Source: an uncultured Clostridium sp. (GTDB taxonomy: Bacteria; Bacillota; Clostridia; TANB77; CAG-508). From it: a stretch of DNA of 14,904 nt. Below the pieces are notes generated by a model. It did no database searches and had not been told where the DNA came from. It was given only the letters and a program-made list of their open reading frames with translations. The stretch spans positions 1 through 14,904 of the forward strand of contig CATYUF010000043.1 in NCBI GenBank assembly GCA_958413095.1. The letters are read 5' to 3'. Made by a program: the position numbers and the translations under genes. Positions 14,883 through 14,904 of this stretch are shown here, one piece after another (positions within the stretch are counted from its first letter, which is position 1; every line of letters begins with the position of its first letter).

Positions 14883-14904
14883 ATATATCACATTTCTTAG
14901 ACCA

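Overview
The window is very AT-rich (roughly three quarters A+T by eye) and carries compact genes with strong AGGAGG-type ribosome binding sites and consensus sigma-A promoters. TGA is used as a stop codon (10672-10674 and the PHP gene), so the standard bacterial code applies and a mycoplasma is ruled out. Together with the gene families (bacterial TyrS, YlbM/TmcAL, DUF3417-type glucan phosphorylase, VanR-like response regulator), this points to a low-GC Bacillota, most likely a member of the Clostridia. The species cannot be named from the sequence.

Layout. 1-1915, plus strand: a small zinc-ribbon protein with its own terminator, then tyrS. 1932-3837, minus strand: a membrane-anchored TPR protein and rnhA, meeting tyrS convergently. 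4003-5235, plus strand: tmcAL. 5338-7905, minus strand: a glucan phosphorylase, convergent with tmcAL. 7906-8567: a long intergenic region with the glgP promoter, a GC-rich composite palindrome and a near-consensus promoter. 8568-10674, plus strand: a two-gene operon encoding a 591-residue protein made of two homologous nucleotidyltransferase modules and a 112-residue partner of unknown function. 10675-11009: a terminator, AT-rich spacer and a single copy of the GC-rich repeat. 11010-14804, minus strand: a PHP-domain hydrolase under its own promoter, then a histidine kinase and its OmpR-type response regulator.

How the genes relate. Most of the window is housekeeping: tyrosine charging (tyrS), anticodon acetylation of elongator tRNA-Met (tmcAL), RNA:DNA hybrid removal (rnhA) and storage glucan breakdown (glgP). 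The response regulator and kinase form a two-component pair whose target genes are not visible; two perfect 11-bp direct repeats upstream suggest autoregulation. The accessory-looking part is 8568-10674: translationally coupled genes, a palindrome just downstream of the predicted transcription start, and copies of one GC-rich repeat on both sides. It is the best candidate in the window for an undescribed system, but its function is not shown by the sequence.

Two repeat families stand out. A three-segment element (two direct copies plus one inverted copy of a ~20-bp sequence) lies between each of two convergent gene pairs (1932-1998, 5248-5316) and can fold into two competing terminator hairpins. 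A GC-rich 17-18-bp unit forms the composite palindrome at 8006-8128 and recurs alone at 10985-11012. No tRNA, rRNA, CRISPR array, transposase or prophage gene was seen.
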